The translations under genes were made by a program, and so were the position numbers. Source: Actinomycetospora soli (GTDB lineage: Bacteria > Actinomycetota > Actinomycetes > Mycobacteriales > Pseudonocardiaceae). From it: a DNA stretch of 64,000 bases. Position 1 is the first letter of the stretch. Each line of letters begins with the position of its first letter. Below the pieces are notes generated by a model. That model had not been told where the DNA came from, did no database searches, and saw only the letters and a list, made by a program, of their open reading frames with translations. Positions 8,014 through 16,904 of the stretch are shown here, one piece after another. The stretch lies in contig NZ_JAJNDA010000022.1 of the NCBI RefSeq assembly GCF_021026295.1, forward strand, positions 1 through 64,000, in the 5' to 3' direction.

Positions 8014-8552
8014 GCACCCTCGTCCTCGGCGGGACCCGGTCCGGGAAGTCCGCCCACGCCGAGGGGCTGCTGCCCACCGACCACGCCGTCTACGTCGCCA
8101 CCGCGCGACCGGTCGACCCCGCCGACGACCCGGAGTGGGCCGACCGCATCGACGTCCACCGCCGCCGTCGTCCCGACTCCTGGGAGACCGTGGAGGACGT
8201 CGACGGGGCCCGGACGGCGGACGCGGTCCGGTCCCGGCCGGAGCCGGTGCTCGTCGACGACCTCGCCACCTGGGTGACCGGACTGCTCGACGACGCCGGG
8301 TGGGCCCGCGACGCCGCGTCCGTCGCGGCCGCCCGCGCGGACCTCGTGGCGGCGGTACGCGAGCGGACCACGCCCCTGGTGCTGGTCTCGGCCGAGGTGG
8401 GCCTCGGCGTCGTGCCGTCGACGTCGGCCGGACGCCGGTTCCGCGACGAGCTGGGCCTGCTGAACGCGGAGCTGGCCGCCGTGTGCGACGAGGTGGTGCT
8501 GCTCGTGGCGGGTCTGCCGGTGCCGCTTAAGGTGGCTGCGCCCCGTGAGTAG
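8010..8552 (+). CDS. cobU: Bifunctional adenosylcobinamide kinase / GTP:adenosylcobinamide-phosphate guanylyltransferase
   Basis: Activates adenosylcobinamide to its GDP form in late cobalamin assembly or salvage. The P-loop GGTRSGKSAHAE is near the N-terminus, and family blocks LVDDLATWVTGLL, LVSAEVGLGVVPSTSAGRRFRDELGLLN and VVLLVAGLPVPLK follow. The 180-residue length is typical. There is no ATG, GTG or TTG at the expected place; the only fitting codon is CTG at 8010-8012, which overlaps the upstream TGA stop. Translation probably depends on coupling to the DUF3043 gene. cobT starts 54 bases later. Confidence 0.88.
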   Translation: MSTLVLGGTRSGKSAHAEGLLPTDHAVYVATARPVDPADDPEWADRIDVHRRRRPDSWETVEDVDGARTADAVRSRPEPVLVDDLATWVTGLLDDAGWARDAASVAAARADLVAAVRERTTPLVLVSAEVGLGVVPSTSAGRRFRDELGLLNAELAAVCDEVVLLVAGLPVPLKVAAPRE

Positions 8553-8606
8553 TTCCGACGGTCATCACCGTCGGTAGTCCTCACACGCGACCGAAGGGAG
8601 CACCCC

Positions 8607-9560
8607 GTGCCGTCGGTGGCACCACCCGACGACGCCGCCCGCGCCGACCTCCGCCGCCACCTCGACGGTCTCCCGCTGCCGACCCACGCGCTGGGCCGGC
8701 TCGAGGACGTCGCCGGCTGGCTCGCGGCCTGCCAGGCCCGCTCCCCCGCGCGTCCGCCCGCCGCGCCGCGCGTGGTGCTCTTCGCCGCCGAGCACGGCAT
8801 CGCCACCGCCGGGGTCTCCGCCTTCGACGCCGGGGAGACCGCGCGGCGTCTGGCCGCGGTCCGGGAGGGCACCGCCCCCACCAACTCGCTCGCGACCGTG
8901 GCCGGCGCCGACGTGCGCGTCGTCGAGGTCGGCGACGGCCCGAGCGGACGCATCGACCGGGCGGACGCCCTGAGCCCGGACGGGCTGCAGGACGCGCTGG
9001 ACGCCGGGGTCCGGGCCGCCGACGAGGCCGTCGACGAGGGCGCCGACCTGCTCGTCCCGGGCGACCTCGCGGTGGGGATCTCGACCCCGGTCGCGGTGCT
9101 CGCCGCCGCGCTGTGCGCGCGGGAGCCGGTGGCGGTCGTCGGGCGGGGCTCCGGGATCGACGACCTCGCCTGGATGCGCAAGGCCGCCGCGGTGCGCGAC
9201 GCGCTGCGCCGGACGAAGACCGTCGGGCGCGACCCGGAGGGGCTGCTGCGGGTGGCGGGCGGCGCCGACCTCGCGGCGCTCGTCGGCTTCCTCACCCAGG
9301 CCGCCCGTCGCCGCACCCCGGTCCTGCTCGACGGCGCCGCGGTCTGCGTGGCCGCCCTGCTCGCCGACGCCCGCTCCCCCGGGGCCCGCGCCTGGTGGCT
9401 CGCGGCGACCCGCGACACCGAGCCCGCCCAGGCCCTCGCCCTCGAGGTGCTCGGGCTCGACCCGCTGCTCCTGCTCGACCTGCGCGCGGGCGCCGCCACC
9501 GGCGCCCTCGCCGCGGTGCCGCTGGTGACGATGGCCGCCCGGGTGGCCGCGGGCTCGTGA
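8607..9560 (+). CDS. cobT: CobT-like nicotinate-nucleotide:dimethylbenzimidazole phosphoribosyltransferase, divergent active site
   Basis: CobT forms alpha-ribazole phosphate, the lower-ligand precursor of cobalamin. The fold is recognisable from FAAEHGIATAGVSAF, the RGSGIDDLAWMRKAAAV block and the C-terminal TGALAAVPLV helix, and its place between cobU and cobS supports the role. At 317 residues it is somewhat shorter than the usual 350. The GEMGIGNTT-type motif with one catalytic Glu reads GDLAVGIST here, and the RLGEGTGA-type motif with the other Glu reads LRAGAATGA. Both glutamates known as important in Salmonella CobT appear replaced (Asp, Ala). GTG start with GAAGGGAG upstream. The stop overlaps cobS. 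Confidence 0.85.
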   Translation: MPSVAPPDDAARADLRRHLDGLPLPTHALGRLEDVAGWLAACQARSPARPPAAPRVVLFAAEHGIATAGVSAFDAGETARRLAAVREGTAPTNSLATVAGADVRVVEVGDGPSGRIDRADALSPDGLQDALDAGVRAADEAVDEGADLLVPGDLAVGISTPVAVLAAALCAREPVAVVGRGSGIDDLAWMRKAAAVRDALRRTKTVGRDPEGLLRVAGGADLAALVGFLTQAARRRTPVLLDGAAVCVAALLADARSPGARAWWLAATRDTEPAQALALEVLGLDPLLLLDLRAGAATGALAAVPLVTMAARVAAGS

Positions 9561-10345
9561 CGACGGGTCCGGACGGCGGGTCCGGTCGGTCCGGGGCCCT
9601 CCGGCTCGCGCTGTCGTGGTTCAGCGTCGCCCCGGTGCGCGCCGACGCGGTCGACCGCCGCACGGCGGCCCGCGCCCTGGTCCTCGTCCCGCTGGTCGGG
9701 CTCGTGCTCGGCGGCGTGGTCGGCGGGGTGGTGCTGGGGCTGCTCGCCCTCGGCGCGCCGGACCTGCTCGCCGGCCTCGTCGGCGTGGCCGCCGGGGCGC
9801 TGCTGACCCGGGGCCTGCACCTCGACGGGCTCGCCGACCTGGCCGACGGACTCGGCTCCTACGGCGACGCCGAGCGGATGCTCGCCGTCATGAAGGACCC
9901 GTCGACCGGCGCGTTCGGCGTGGTCACGCTCGTCGTGGTCGTCGGGGCGCAGGCCGCCGCCCTCCCCGCGGTGGCGCACCACGGGCTCGCCGGGCTCGTC
10001 GGGGTCGCCGTCGCCTGGGCCGCCGGCCGCGCGTCGTTCTCCTGGTGCGCCCGACGACGGGTGCCCGCCGCGTCCGCGGGCGGGCTCGGTGCCCTGGTGG
10101 CGGGCTCCCAGCCGACGGTCGTGCCGGTGCTGTGGCTGCTCGTCCTCGCCGGGACCGCCACGCTCGCCGTGCCCGGCCGCTGGTGGCAGGGCCCCGCGGC
10201 GGTCGGGGTGGCCGCCGTCGTGGCCGTGCTCCTCGCGCGCCACGCCGTCCGTCGCCTCGGCGGGGTCAACGGCGACGTGTTCGGCGCGGTCGGCGAGGTC
10301 ACGGTGACCGTGACGCTCGCCGTCCTCGCCCTGGACCCGGGCTAG
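9557..10345 (+). CDS. cobS: Adenosylcobinamide-GDP ribazoletransferase (cobalamin synthase)
   Basis: Integral membrane enzyme that joins adenosylcobinamide-GDP and alpha-ribazole to give adenosylcobalamin. About 262 residues with several hydrophobic helices and the diagnostic block [35 protein letters not shown] near residues 90-125, whose acidic residues bind Mg. The C-terminal [20 protein letters not shown] is also typical. The GTG start at 9557 overlaps the cobT stop (GTGA), indicating translational coupling. It ends tail-to-tail with ilvE, sharing the bases CTAG. Confidence 0.93.
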   Translation: MTTGPDGGSGRSGALRLALSWFSVAPVRADAVDRRTAARALVLVPLVGLVLGGVVGGVVLGLLALGAPDLLAGLVGVAAGALLTRGLHLDGLADLADGLGSYGDAERMLAVMKDPSTGAFGVVTLVVVVGAQAAALPAVAHHGLAGLVGVAVAWAAGRASFSWCARRRVPAASAGGLGALVAGSQPTVVPVLWLLVLAGTATLAVPGRWWQGPAAVGVAAVVAVLLARHAVRRLGGVNGDVFGAVGEVTVTVTLAVLALDPG

Positions 10346-11445
10346 CCCAGCTTCGCCATCCAGCCGTGCGGGTCGGGCGCCGCACCACGCTGGATGTCGG
10401 TGAGCCGCTCACGCAGGCGCGCGGTGACGGGCCCGGGCGACCCGTCGCCGATCTCGAACGACCCGCCCTCGTACTTGACCGAGCCGACCGGCGTGATCAC
10501 GGCCGCCGTGCCGCACGCGAACACCTCGGTGAGGCCGCCGGAGGCGACCTCCTTCTCCCACTCGTCGGTGGAGATGCGGCGCTCGGTGACGGTGGCGCCG
10601 TCCTCCCGGGCGAGCTCGAGCAGCGAACGGCGCGTGATGCCGGGCAGCAGCGACCCGGACAGCTCCGGCGTCACGACCTCGTGGTTGCCGTCCGCGTCGG
10701 TGAAGACGAAGAACAGGTTCATCCCGCCCATCTCCTCGACCCACCGGTGCTCCAGCGCGTCGAGCCACACCACCTGGTCGCAGCCCTGCGCGGCGGCCTG
10801 GGCCTGCGCGGCGAGCGACGCGGCGTAGTTCCCGCCGCACTTGGCCTCACCGGTGCCGCCGGGCACCGCCCGCACGTAGTCGGTGGACAGCCACACGCTG
10901 ACCGGGGCCAGGCCGCGCGGGAAGTACGCCCCGGCGGGCGAGGCGATGAGCAGGTAGAGGTACTCCTCGCTCGGCCGCACCCCCAGCCCGGACGAGGACC
11001 CGAACATGAACGGGCGCAGGTAGAGCGACTCCTCGCCGCCCGCGGCCGGCACCCACCGCGCGTCGACGGTGAGCAGCTCGCGGATCGAGTCGAGGAAGAG
11101 CTCCTCCAGCAGCGGCGGCATGGCCAGGCGCTCGGCCGAGCGCGCCATCCGCTCCGCGTTGGCCCACGGCCGGAACGACGCGATCGACCCGTCGGGCTGC
11201 CGGTAGGCCTTGAGCCCCTCGAAGATCGTCTGGCTGTAGTGCAGCACCACCGACGCGGGGTCGATCTGCAGGGGCGCGTACGGCTCGACCTTCGCGTCGT
11301 GCCAGCCCCGGGCCGCGTCCCAGCGGATGGTGACCATGTGGTCGGTGAAGTACCGGCCGAACCCGGGCGCGGCCAGTACCTCCGCCACCCGCTCGTCCGT
11401 CGCCGGGGAGGGGTGCGGGAGAACCTCGAAGGCCGTGCTCGACAT
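10342..11445 (-). CDS. ilvE: Branched-chain amino-acid aminotransferase
   Basis: A PLP enzyme of fold type IV catalysing the last step of Leu, Ile and Val synthesis. From the ATG at 11445 ([14 protein letters not shown]) it is 367 residues, as in mycobacterial IlvE. Signature blocks are [44 protein letters not shown] and the PLP lysine in [16 protein letters not shown]. The C-terminal [16 protein letters not shown] is also conserved. The frame's earlier ATG at 11556 adds a leader without family similarity. It converges with cobS. Confidence 0.94.
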   Translation of the reverse strand: MSSTAFEVLPHPSPATDERVAEVLAAPGFGRYFTDHMVTIRWDAARGWHDAKVEPYAPLQIDPASVVLHYSQTIFEGLKAYRQPDGSIASFRPWANAERMARSAERLAMPPLLEELFLDSIRELLTVDARWVPAAGGEESLYLRPFMFGSSSGLGVRPSEEYLYLLIASPAGAYFPRGLAPVSVWLSTDYVRAVPGGTGEAKCGGNYAASLAAQAQAAAQGCDQVVWLDALEHRWVEEMGGMNLFFVFTDADGNHEVVTPELSGSLLPGITRRSLLELAREDGATVTERRISTDEWEKEVASGGLTEVFACGTAAVITPVGSVKYEGGSFEIGDGSPGPVTARLRERLTDIQRGAAPDPHGWMAKLG

Positions 11446-11455
11446 GGCGCTCACT

Positions 11456-13438
11456 CTAAACCGCACCCCCGACGGCGAACACGCCCTCGACCACGACGTC
11501 GTGGTCCGCCGGAGCGCCGAGCCCGACCGGCACCACCGCGGGCGCCCCGCCGCCACGACCGCGCACGACCAGCAGTCCGGTGCCGTGGCCCGGGTTCGCC
11601 AGCCCGAAGGCGCCGTCGGCGTCGGTCTCGGTGCGCGCGACCTGGTGGCCGTCGGCGTCGACGAGGGTCAGCACGGCCCCGACGGGACGGTCGGCGCCGT
11701 CGTGCACCCGTCCGGTCAGCACGGAGGTGGTCCCGACGGCCGGTCGTGGCGCGCTGCTGACGTCGGGCGTCAGCCGTGTGCCACCGCTGACACCGGGGAC
11801 CGCCGCCATCCCGGCCGGCACCACGACGACGGGCCGGTCGGCGCGGGCGAACAGCGCGCGGTCGGCGCTGGGCCGGGCCAGGGCGGCGAGCGGACCCCCG
11901 TGCGGGCTGCCGACGACGATCGCGCGGGCGTCCCGGGCGGCGGCCAACTCGGCGAGGGCGGGGCCGACCGCGTCGTGCGTGGTGACCGGCGGGAGCGACT
12001 CGGCGGCGACGCGCAGGTCGTCGCCGACCACGGCCGTGGCGTGGTCGAGCACGGCGGCGTCCGAGCCGACCGCGTCGCCGAGAACCGCGTCCTCGGCCAC
12101 GTGCACGAGCAGCAGCGGCGCGTCGACGGTGCGGGCCAGGCTCGCTCCGGTCGCGAGCACGGCGTCCGCGTGCGGGGCGTCGTCGACCGCGACGAGGACG
12201 GGACGCTCCCCCGCCGCCGGCACCGACCCGCCGTCGGGAACGGCTCCCGGATCCGACCCCGACCCCGTCTCCGCGGCACGGAGCAGCCGGTGCGCGGAGG
12301 CGAGGACCAGCATGCCGAGAGCGACGACGATCGCGGCGACCCAGAACGGGGTGTTCGGCAGGAACGCCTCGGCGAGCAGGCCGGAGACGAACGGGGCGAG
12401 GCCGCCGCCGAGGAAGCGCACGAAGCTGTACGAGGCCGAGGCGACCGGGCGCGGCACCGGGGCGACGGACATGACGGCCTGCGTGACCAGCGTGTTGTTC
12501 AGCCCGATCATCGCCCCCGCGACGATCACGGCGCCGATGACGACGCCCGGGGTGCCCTGGCCGACGGCGATGACGAGCAGGTCGAGCGCGAGGAGGCCGA
12601 GCACGACGTAGAGGACGCGGACCGTGCCGAAGCGCCGCTCGAGCGCCGGCGCCGCGAACACGGCGAAGACCGCGACGAGCACGCCCCAGGCGGTGAAGAC
12701 GCCGCCGAGCGCGAGGGGGCCCAGGTCGCCCATCGAGTAGGGCGAGTAGGCCAGCAGCGTGAAGAAGCCCCAGTTGTAGGCGAACGCGGTGAGGGCGATC
12801 GTCGCGAGGCTGCGGTGGCGCAGGGCGGCGAGCGGGGCCCCCAGGGAGATCTTCTCGGTCGGCCTCGGTGTCCTGTCGAGCAGCACCAGCGTCGCGATCA
12901 GCGCGACCGCCATGAGCACCGCGACACCGAAGAACGGCGCCCGCCAGCTGACCGAACCCAGCAGGCCGCCGACCAGCGGCCCGAGGGCGATCCCGACGCC
13001 GAGCGCGGTCTCGTAGAGGATGATCGCGCCGGCGAAGCCGCCGGAGGCGCTCGCGACGATGACGGCGAGCGAGGTCGCGATGAAGAGCGCGTTGCCGAGC
13101 CCCCAGCCCGCGCGGAAGCCGACGATCTCGCCGATCGAGCCGGACAGGCCCGCCAGGGCCGCGAACACGACGATGATCGCGAGGCCGGTGACGAGCGTGG
13201 CCTTGGCGCCGATGCGGCTCGAGACCCAGCCGGTCACGAGCATCGCGACCGCGGTGATCAGCAGGTAGCTGGTGAACAGCAGCGAGACCTGGGCGGGCGT
13301 CGCGGCGAGCTGCTGCGCCAGCGCCGGGAGGATCGGGTCCACGAGCCCGATGCCCATGAACGAGATGACGCAGGCGAACGCGACCGCCCAGACGGCCTTC
13401 GGTTGGCGAAACGGACTCGCCGGGGCATCGTGGGACAT
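11456..13438 (-). CDS. MFS transporter fused to a universal stress protein domain and a carboxypeptidase-regulatory-like domain
   Basis: A 660-residue, three-part protein. Residues about 1-390 form a 12-helix major facilitator transporter with motif A-like [14 protein letters not shown] after helix 2, probably a drug/H+ antiporter. Residues about 405-535 are a UspA-type domain ([53 protein letters not shown]), cytosolic and probably nucleotide-binding. Residues about 565-655 match a CnaB/carboxypeptidase regulatory-like beta-sandwich ([35 protein letters not shown]). The linker between the last two domains ([15 protein letters not shown]) is encoded by a dispersed DNA repeat. A palindrome just upstream of the ATG suggests repressor control. 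Confidence 0.85.
   Translation of the reverse strand: MSHDAPASPFRQPKAVWAVAFACVISFMGIGLVDPILPALAQQLAATPAQVSLLFTSYLLITAVAMLVTGWVSSRIGAKATLVTGLAIIVVFAALAGLSGSIGEIVGFRAGWGLGNALFIATSLAVIVASASGGFAGAIILYETALGVGIALGPLVGGLLGSVSWRAPFFGVAVLMAVALIATLVLLDRTPRPTEKISLGAPLAALRHRSLATIALTAFAYNWGFFTLLAYSPYSMGDLGPLALGGVFTAWGVLVAVFAVFAAPALERRFGTVRVLYVVLGLLALDLLVIAVGQGTPGVVIGAVIVAGAMIGLNNTLVTQAVMSVAPVPRPVASASYSFVRFLGGGLAPFVSGLLAEAFLPNTPFWVAAIVVALGMLVLASAHRLLRAAETGSGSDPGAVPDGGSVPAAGERPVLVAVDDAPHADAVLATGASLARTVDAPLLLVHVAEDAVLGDAVGSDAAVLDHATAVVGDDLRVAAESLPPVTTHDAVGPALAELAAARDARAIVVGSPHGGPLAALARPSADRALFARADRPVVVVPAGMAAVPGVSGGTRLTPDVSSAPRPAVGTTSVLTGRVHDGADRPVGAVLTLVDADGHQVARTETDADGAFGLANPGHGTGLLVVRGRGGGAPAVVPVGLGAPADHDVVVEGVFAVGGAV
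11746..11798. repeat. Dispersed repeat, copy 1 (inside coding sequence)
   Basis: A 53-base element matching copy 2 at 38558-38610 at all but about four positions. Its core at 11769-11791 is a 23-base near-palindrome: GTCAGCCGTG / CACCGCTGAC around TGC, one mismatch. It lies in frame inside the MFS-Usp fusion gene and encodes the inter-domain linker. Confidence 0.75.
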
Positions 13439-13439
13439 G

Positions 13440-13463
13440 CCTTTAGTTGTACTGCGCTAAAGG
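13440..13463. promoter_or_regulatory. Candidate repressor operator at the MFS fusion start
   Basis: CCTTTAG (13440-13446) and CTAAAGG (13457-13463) form perfect 7-bp arms 10 bases apart, starting one base upstream of the ATG. The size and AT-rich arms resemble MarR/TetR-type operators at drug-efflux genes. No regulator gene is adjacent, so any regulator would act from elsewhere. Confidence 0.45.
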
Positions 13464-13485
13464 ATTGTCGTCGACGCCTGCCCCG

Positions 13486-13977
13486 TCACAGCTCCGCGAA
13501 GCGTGCGTACGCGGGCCAGTCGCGCAGGTTGACCTGGTCGCACTCGGCCGCCATGGCGTCGATCTCGTCGGCCGACGCGCCGCGCTGCAGACAGTCCGCC
13601 AGCCGTCGGAAGTACTCCTCGCGCGGGGCGCCGGGCACGAACAGGATGAGGAACCGCGCGACCTCGTCGCCGACGGCCCCGAAGGCGTGCACGCCGTTGA
13701 CCGGCACGTGCGCGAAGTCGCCCTCGCCCAGGGTCCGCCAGGTGTCGTCGCTCATCACCGCGAGCCGCCCGGAGATCACCCAGAACGACTCCGAGAACCC
13801 CTGGTGGTAGTGCGGGACGGCCCCGATCCGCCCGGGCGCCGCCGCGGACTCGAAGAGCCCGAACCCGCCCCCGACGACGTCGCCGGGGGCGATGAAGCGG
13901 GCGGGCCCGGCGACCTCGGCCTCATCGCGGTAGCGGTAGACGCCCGGGTCGGCGTCGGGGACCGTCGGGAAGCTCAT
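13486..13977 (-). CDS. Cupin-domain protein
   Basis: A 163-residue single-domain cupin of unknown function. The first cupin motif is visible as PHYHQGFSESFWVISGRLAV, supplying His and Glu ligands, and the second as HVPVNGVHAFGAVGDE. The ATG at 13977 starts the conserved part (MSFPTVPDADPGVYRYRDEA); the longer frame adds antisense gcvT sequence. It begins 7 bases after the gcvT stop on the same strand, so it is probably in the gcvT transcript. The C-terminal helix (EIDAMAAECDQVNLRDWPAYARF) is outside the cupin barrel. Substrate cannot be predicted. Confidence 0.82.
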   Translation of the reverse strand: MSFPTVPDADPGVYRYRDEAEVAGPARFIAPGDVVGGGFGLFESAAAPGRIGAVPHYHQGFSESFWVISGRLAVMSDDTWRTLGEGDFAHVPVNGVHAFGAVGDEVARFLILFVPGAPREEYFRRLADCLQRGASADEIDAMAAECDQVNLRDWPAYARFAEL

Positions 13978-13984
13978 GGGGCGA

Positions 13985-15106
13985 TCACCGCACGTGGGAG
14001 GCGACGAAGGGCGGCGCCACGACCTCGCACTCGAGCGCGCGGCCACGGACGTCGATGCTGACGACGTCACCCTCCGACAGGCCGGCGGCGGTGTCCAGCA
14101 GCGCGAGCGCGATGCCGGTCCGCAGCGTCGGCGAGAAGGTGCCCGAGGTCGTCTCCCCCACCGGGCTGCCGCCGACGGTCACCGTCATGTGCGCGCGCGG
14201 GACCCCGCGCCCGGACGCCTTCAGACCCCACGCCCGCCGGCGGGGCCCCCGCTCGCGCTCGGCGAGCAGCGCCTCGCGGCCCCAGAACTCCGCCTTCTTC
14301 CAGCCGACCGCGAAGCCGACCCGGGCCTGGACCGGCGTGATCTCCGGCCCGAGGTCCTGGCCGTGCAGCGGCAGCCCGGCCTCGGTGCGCAGCGTGTCGC
14401 GGGCGCCGAGCCCGGCGGGCAGGCCGCCCTGCTCGGCGACGACGGCGGCGAGCGCGTCCCACAGGGTCTCCGCGACCTCGGCGGGGGCGATCAGCTCGTA
14501 GCCGTGCTCGCCGGTGTAGCCGGTGCGGCAGACGCGGACCTCGCGGTCCTCCCACGTGCTGTCGACGAAGGCCATGTAGTCGAGGTCGACGTCGCCGGTC
14601 TCGGGGAGCACCCCGGTCTCGGCGAGGACCGCCCGCGAGCGCGGACCCTGCACCGCGAGCACGACGTGCGCGTCGTGCTCGTCGGTGACCGTGATGCCGT
14701 CGGGGGCGGCGTCCGCGAGCTGGCGGCCGACGCCGGCGGAGTTCGCGGCGTTGGGCACGGCGAAGACCTCGTCGTCGCCGACGAGGTAGAGGATGAGGTC
14801 GTCGACCACGCCGCCGTCGGCGGCGCAGCAGAGCGTGTACTGCGCCTTGCCCGGGACGATCCGGCCCAGGTCGTTGGTCAGGCACCGGTCGACGAAGGCG
14901 GCCGCGCCCGGGCCGCTGATGCGCACCTTGCCGAGGTGGCTGACGTCGAACAGGCCGACGGCCTCGCGGGTGGCGGTGTGCTCGGCGACCGTGCCGGAGT
15001 ACTGGACGGGCATCTCCCAGCCGCCGAACGGGGCGAACGTGGCACCCAGGGCCTCGTGGCGGGCGTGCAGGGGGCTCCGGCGCAGGTCCTGTCGCTGTTC
15101 GGTCAC
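13985..15106 (-). CDS. gcvT: Aminomethyltransferase (glycine cleavage T protein)
   Basis: T protein of the glycine cleavage system; transfers the aminomethyl carbon from lipoylated H protein to tetrahydrofolate. About 373 residues with characteristic blocks [43 protein letters not shown] and, near the C-terminus, [17 protein letters not shown]. The start is ambiguous: GTG at 15106 gives the family-like N-terminus [20 protein letters not shown], while an ATG at 15127 adds seven residues. It depends on the lipoylation genes found further along the window. Divergent from pepA. Confidence 0.92.
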   Translation of the reverse strand: MTEQRQDLRRSPLHARHEALGATFAPFGGWEMPVQYSGTVAEHTATREAVGLFDVSHLGKVRISGPGAAAFVDRCLTNDLGRIVPGKAQYTLCCAADGGVVDDLILYLVGDDEVFAVPNAANSAGVGRQLADAAPDGITVTDEHDAHVVLAVQGPRSRAVLAETGVLPETGDVDLDYMAFVDSTWEDREVRVCRTGYTGEHGYELIAPAEVAETLWDALAAVVAEQGGLPAGLGARDTLRTEAGLPLHGQDLGPEITPVQARVGFAVGWKKAEFWGREALLAERERGPRRRAWGLKASGRGVPRAHMTVTVGGSPVGETTSGTFSPTLRTGIALALLDTAAGLSEGDVVSIDVRGRALECEVVAPPFVASHVR

Positions 15107-15195
15107 GGGTCCGGGACCGTACGGCACGGCACGCCGTCGGGGGTCGGTCCTAGCATGCGATCACATCCACCAGCAGCACCGGAGGCGCACCGATC

Positions 15196-16746
15196 GTGAC
15201 TACCCTGCCCGACCTCGAACTCAGCGACGCCCAGGCGGCGGGGGCGGTCGTCGACGTCCTCGTCGTCGGCCTGCGCCCCGGGGCCGCCGCGGGTGACGGG
15301 GACTCCGACGAGCCGGTCGCCCCGGTGCTGGTCGGGGCGCAGGGCGTCGACGCCGCCTTCGGCGGCGAGCTGACCGCGCTGCTGGCCCTGACGGGGGCCA
15401 CCGGCAAGGCCGAGGAGGTCGTCAAGGTCCCGACGCGCGGGGCGGTCACCGCGCCGGTGCTGCTCGCGGTGGGCCTCGGCCCGGAGTCCGCCGCCACGGG
15501 TCTGCAGGGCGGCCCGGACGTCGCCGAGCAGGTGCGCCGCGCGTCGGGCGCCGCCGCGCGGGCCCTGCCGAAGGGCGCGACGACGATCGGCTCCACGCTC
15601 TCCGAGCTCGACCTCACCGCGGCGGTGGAGGGCACGGTGCTCGGGGCCTACTCCTTCACCGAGTACCGCACGGCGCAGGACGGCCCGGCCCGCACGGTGT
15701 ACTTCCTGGGCTCGCCCGGCGGCAGCGGCGGCGCCCCCGAGCGCGAGCGCGCCCGGCTCGCCGACGCGGCGATGACGGCGCGGGCCGTGTGCGCCGCCCG
15801 CGACCTGATCAACACCCCGCCGAACGACCTCTACCCGGCCGAGTTCGCCCGGCGCGCCACCGACCTGGCGGAGACGGTCGGGCTCGGCGTCGAGGTGCTC
15901 GACGACGCCCAGCTGGCCGACGGCGGGTTCGGCGGCGTCCTCGGGGTCGGCGGCGGCTCGTCGCGTCCGCCCCGGCTGGTGCACCTGACCCACACCCACC
16001 CCGACGCCACGCGCACGGTCGCGCTGGTCGGGAAGGGCATCACGTTCGACACCGGCGGCATCTCGATCAAGCCGGCCGCGAACATGGACCACATGACCTC
16101 GGACATGTCCGGGGCCGCCTGCGTCATCGCCGCGACCTGCCTGGCCGCCGAGCTGGGCCTCGCGGTGAACGTCAGCGCGTGGGTGCCGATGGCCGAGAAC
16201 ATGCCGTCGGGGACCGCCTACCGTCCCGGCGACGTGCTCACGATGTACGGCGGGAAGACCGTCGAGGTGCTCAACACCGACGCCGAGGGCCGCCTGATCC
16301 TCGCCGACGCGATCGTGCGGGCCTGCGAGGACGCCCCCGACTACCTGGTGGAGACCTCGACGCTCACCGGCGCGCAGGTCGTGGCACTGGGCTCGCGCAC
16401 CGCCGGGATCATGGGCGAGGACGCGTTCCGCGACCGGGTGACCGCGGCGGCCGCCTCGGTCGGCGAGGGCGCCTGGGCGATGCCGCTGCCCGAGGAGCTG
16501 CGCGGCGACCTCGACTCGCGGGTGGCCGACATCGCGAACGTCACCAACCACCGCTTCGGCGGGATGCTCGCGGCCGGTCTGTTCCTGCGCGAGTTCGTGG
16601 CCGACGGCGTGCCGTGGGCGCACGTCGACGTCGCGGGGCCGGCCTTCAACACCGGCGGGGCGCACGGCTACACGCCCCGCGGGGGCACCGGGATGCCGGT
16701 GCGGACCCTGGCCGCCGTCCTGGCCGACGTCGCCGCGCACGGCTGA
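15196..16746 (+). CDS. pepA: Leucyl aminopeptidase (M17)
   Basis: Cytosolic dizinc/manganese aminopeptidase removing N-terminal residues from peptides. The 516-residue protein has a variable N-terminal domain and the catalytic domain with GKGITFDTGGISIKPAAN (metal-binding Lys and Asp) near residue 278 and NTDAEGRLILADAI (metal-binding Asp and Glu) near 358. The block TLTGAQVVALGSRTAGIMG follows. GTG start at 15196 with GGAGG about 12 bases upstream. Called PepB in mycobacteria (Rv2213). Confidence 0.94.
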   Translation: MTTLPDLELSDAQAAGAVVDVLVVGLRPGAAAGDGDSDEPVAPVLVGAQGVDAAFGGELTALLALTGATGKAEEVVKVPTRGAVTAPVLLAVGLGPESAATGLQGGPDVAEQVRRASGAAARALPKGATTIGSTLSELDLTAAVEGTVLGAYSFTEYRTAQDGPARTVYFLGSPGGSGGAPERERARLADAAMTARAVCAARDLINTPPNDLYPAEFARRATDLAETVGLGVEVLDDAQLADGGFGGVLGVGGGSSRPPRLVHLTHTHPDATRTVALVGKGITFDTGGISIKPAANMDHMTSDMSGAACVIAATCLAAELGLAVNVSAWVPMAENMPSGTAYRPGDVLTMYGGKTVEVLNTDAEGRLILADAIVRACEDAPDYLVETSTLTGAQVVALGSRTAGIMGEDAFRDRVTAAAASVGEGAWAMPLPEELRGDLDSRVADIANVTNHRFGGMLAAGLFLREFVADGVPWAHVDVAGPAFNTGGAHGYTPRGGTGMPVRTLAAVLADVAAHG

Positions 16747-16904
16747 CGTGATCGATCACCCCGGCGGCCGGTTTGCCTGCGGTGGAAGGATGGACGTCGA
16801 GAACCGGTTCCGACTCGTTCCGACGACGGGGCCGGCGGTTCCCGAGCCGGTGACACCGGCCGTCGGGAACGCCGCACGTCACACGCCGACGCGGGAGAAG
16901 TGAG

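Noticed and set aside
8013-8606. Cobalamin riboswitch ahead of the cob genes
   Set aside because: cobU overlaps the upstream gene and the cobU-cobT gap is only 54 bases; there is no room for the element and no B12-box-like motif was seen.
11446-11556. Longer ilvE start at 11556
   Set aside because: The added 37 residues overlap the MFS fusion gene and do not match family N-termini.
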